From Saccharophagus sp. K07 (GTDB taxonomy: Bacteria > Pseudomonadota > Gammaproteobacteria > Pseudomonadales > Cellvibrionaceae), in the NCBI RefSeq assembly GCF_014336955.1, contig NZ_QRAI01000004.1, forward strand, positions 420,965 to 484,964: a stretch of DNA of 64,000 nucleotides, given 5' to 3'. How positions within the stretch are numbered: the first letter of the stretch is position 1; every line of letters starts with the position of its first letter. The notes under the pieces were generated by a model, which searched no databases, was not told where the DNA came from, and was given only the letters and a program-made list of their open reading frames with translations. Positions 63,697-64,000 of this stretch are shown here, piece after piece. The translations under genes were made by a program, and so were the position numbers.

Positions 63697-63793
63697 CAAA
63701 GACACCCACTCTTAGAAACGACCCACTCCTAGAAACGGCAGGGTAGAAAGACCCACCGCAAATCGACAGGCTTGAAGCACGACCTTACCTATC
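63692..63793 (+). repeat. 88-bp-type repeat, diverged copy 2 with internal duplication
   Basis: Matches the 88-bp unit with scattered substitutions and a duplicated CCCACTC..TAGAAACG segment. Immediately follows the truncated gene. Confidence 0.85.
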
Positions 63794-63817
63794 GAAAATG
63801 CCGTGCTGAATTTTGAC

Positions 63818-63905
63818 CAGCAATAACAAGGACACCCACTCTTAGAAGCGGCAGGGTAGAAAGCCCCACCGCAAATCGACAGACTTGAAGCACGACCTTG
63901 CCTAT
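63818..63905 (+). repeat. 88-bp dispersed repeat, copy 3
   Basis: Identical to 62353-62440. Followed by short tandem pieces GAAAATACCG[CT]GCTGAATTT at 63907-63946, which also precede it at about 63795-63815. Confidence 0.9.
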
Positions 63906-64000
63906 CGAAAATACCGCGCTGAATTTGAAAATACCGTGCTGAATTTTGACGGAGAGAGGAGTTTCTTCGTGAGGTTAATTTTGTTCTGAATTGCAGAAAA

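Noticed and set aside
62353..63905. The repeats as a CRISPR array
   Set aside because: The units are 88 bp, only three, far apart and without regular spacers; no cas genes are present.

Overview
The window looks like a chromosomal piece of a gammaproteobacterium of the Cellvibrio type. The basis is indirect: two lipoproteins carry long poly-serine linkers right after the lipobox (14980-16806 and 22661-24940), a habit of Cellvibrio, Saccharophagus and relatives; the housekeeping proteins (Lon, PBP1B, CoaE, TrkH) look gammaproteobacterial; and there is a chorismatase-type aryl polyene cluster. No rRNA, tRNA or CRISPR array was recognised.

Layout. (1) 1-9406 is a reservoir of Rhs 3' ends. Three copies of the terminal Rhs core each carry a different toxin tip and are followed by a small presumed immunity gene and then by a PrpA/PphB-like calcineurin-fold phosphatase. 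The units are near-identical in their core, carry an antisense SGNH-hydrolase remnant at their upstream edge, and one is split by an IS21-family element whose removal restores the reading frame exactly. (2) 9443-14765 is further accessory DNA: a TPR protein with a DUF1266 protein, a formylglycine-enzyme-fold protein without the full catalytic cysteine pair, the tail of an ADP-ribosyltransferase toxin directly before an ADP-ribosylglycohydrolase (a Tre1/Tri1-like pair), a decayed phosphatase copy and a small LRR-like protein. (3) 14980-30949 is mostly ordinary chromosome: a poly-Ser lipoprotein, an Hsp20-Lon operon, TrkH, a 4-OT tautomerase, a CotH / VTC / DUF4956 trio, PBP1B and small envelope proteins.

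(4) 31120-47540 is a complete aryl polyene / xanthomonadin-like pigment cluster. A chorismatase makes hydroxybenzoate; a ligase and two ACPs load it; two ketosynthases, a chain-length factor, a ketoreductase and two hotdog dehydratases extend it; acyltransferases, a glycosyltransferase, a LolA-like protein and an MMPL exporter assemble and move the lipid. A flavin-dependent halogenase-like protein with a WxWxIP motif may decorate it. (5) 47782-51391 holds a lipoprotein, coaE, a hipBA toxin-antitoxin operon with three evenly spaced operator palindromes, and a ParDE-type pair. (6) 51422-57603 is an AddAB-like helicase-nuclease pair.

(7) 57711-59971 is visibly more AT-rich and holds a dGTPase-family gene overlapping by 4 bp a polymerase-beta-fold nucleotidyltransferase gene. 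This two-gene unit, next to a recombination nuclease and a REP-associated transposase, is the best candidate here for an undescribed system, probably anti-phage. (8) 60189-64000 has the REP-associated transposase between inverted copies of its repeat, an unrecognised 378-aa protein, a secreted metallo-beta-lactamase-fold protein, and three copies of an approximately 88-bp repeat, one of which abuts a truncated gene.
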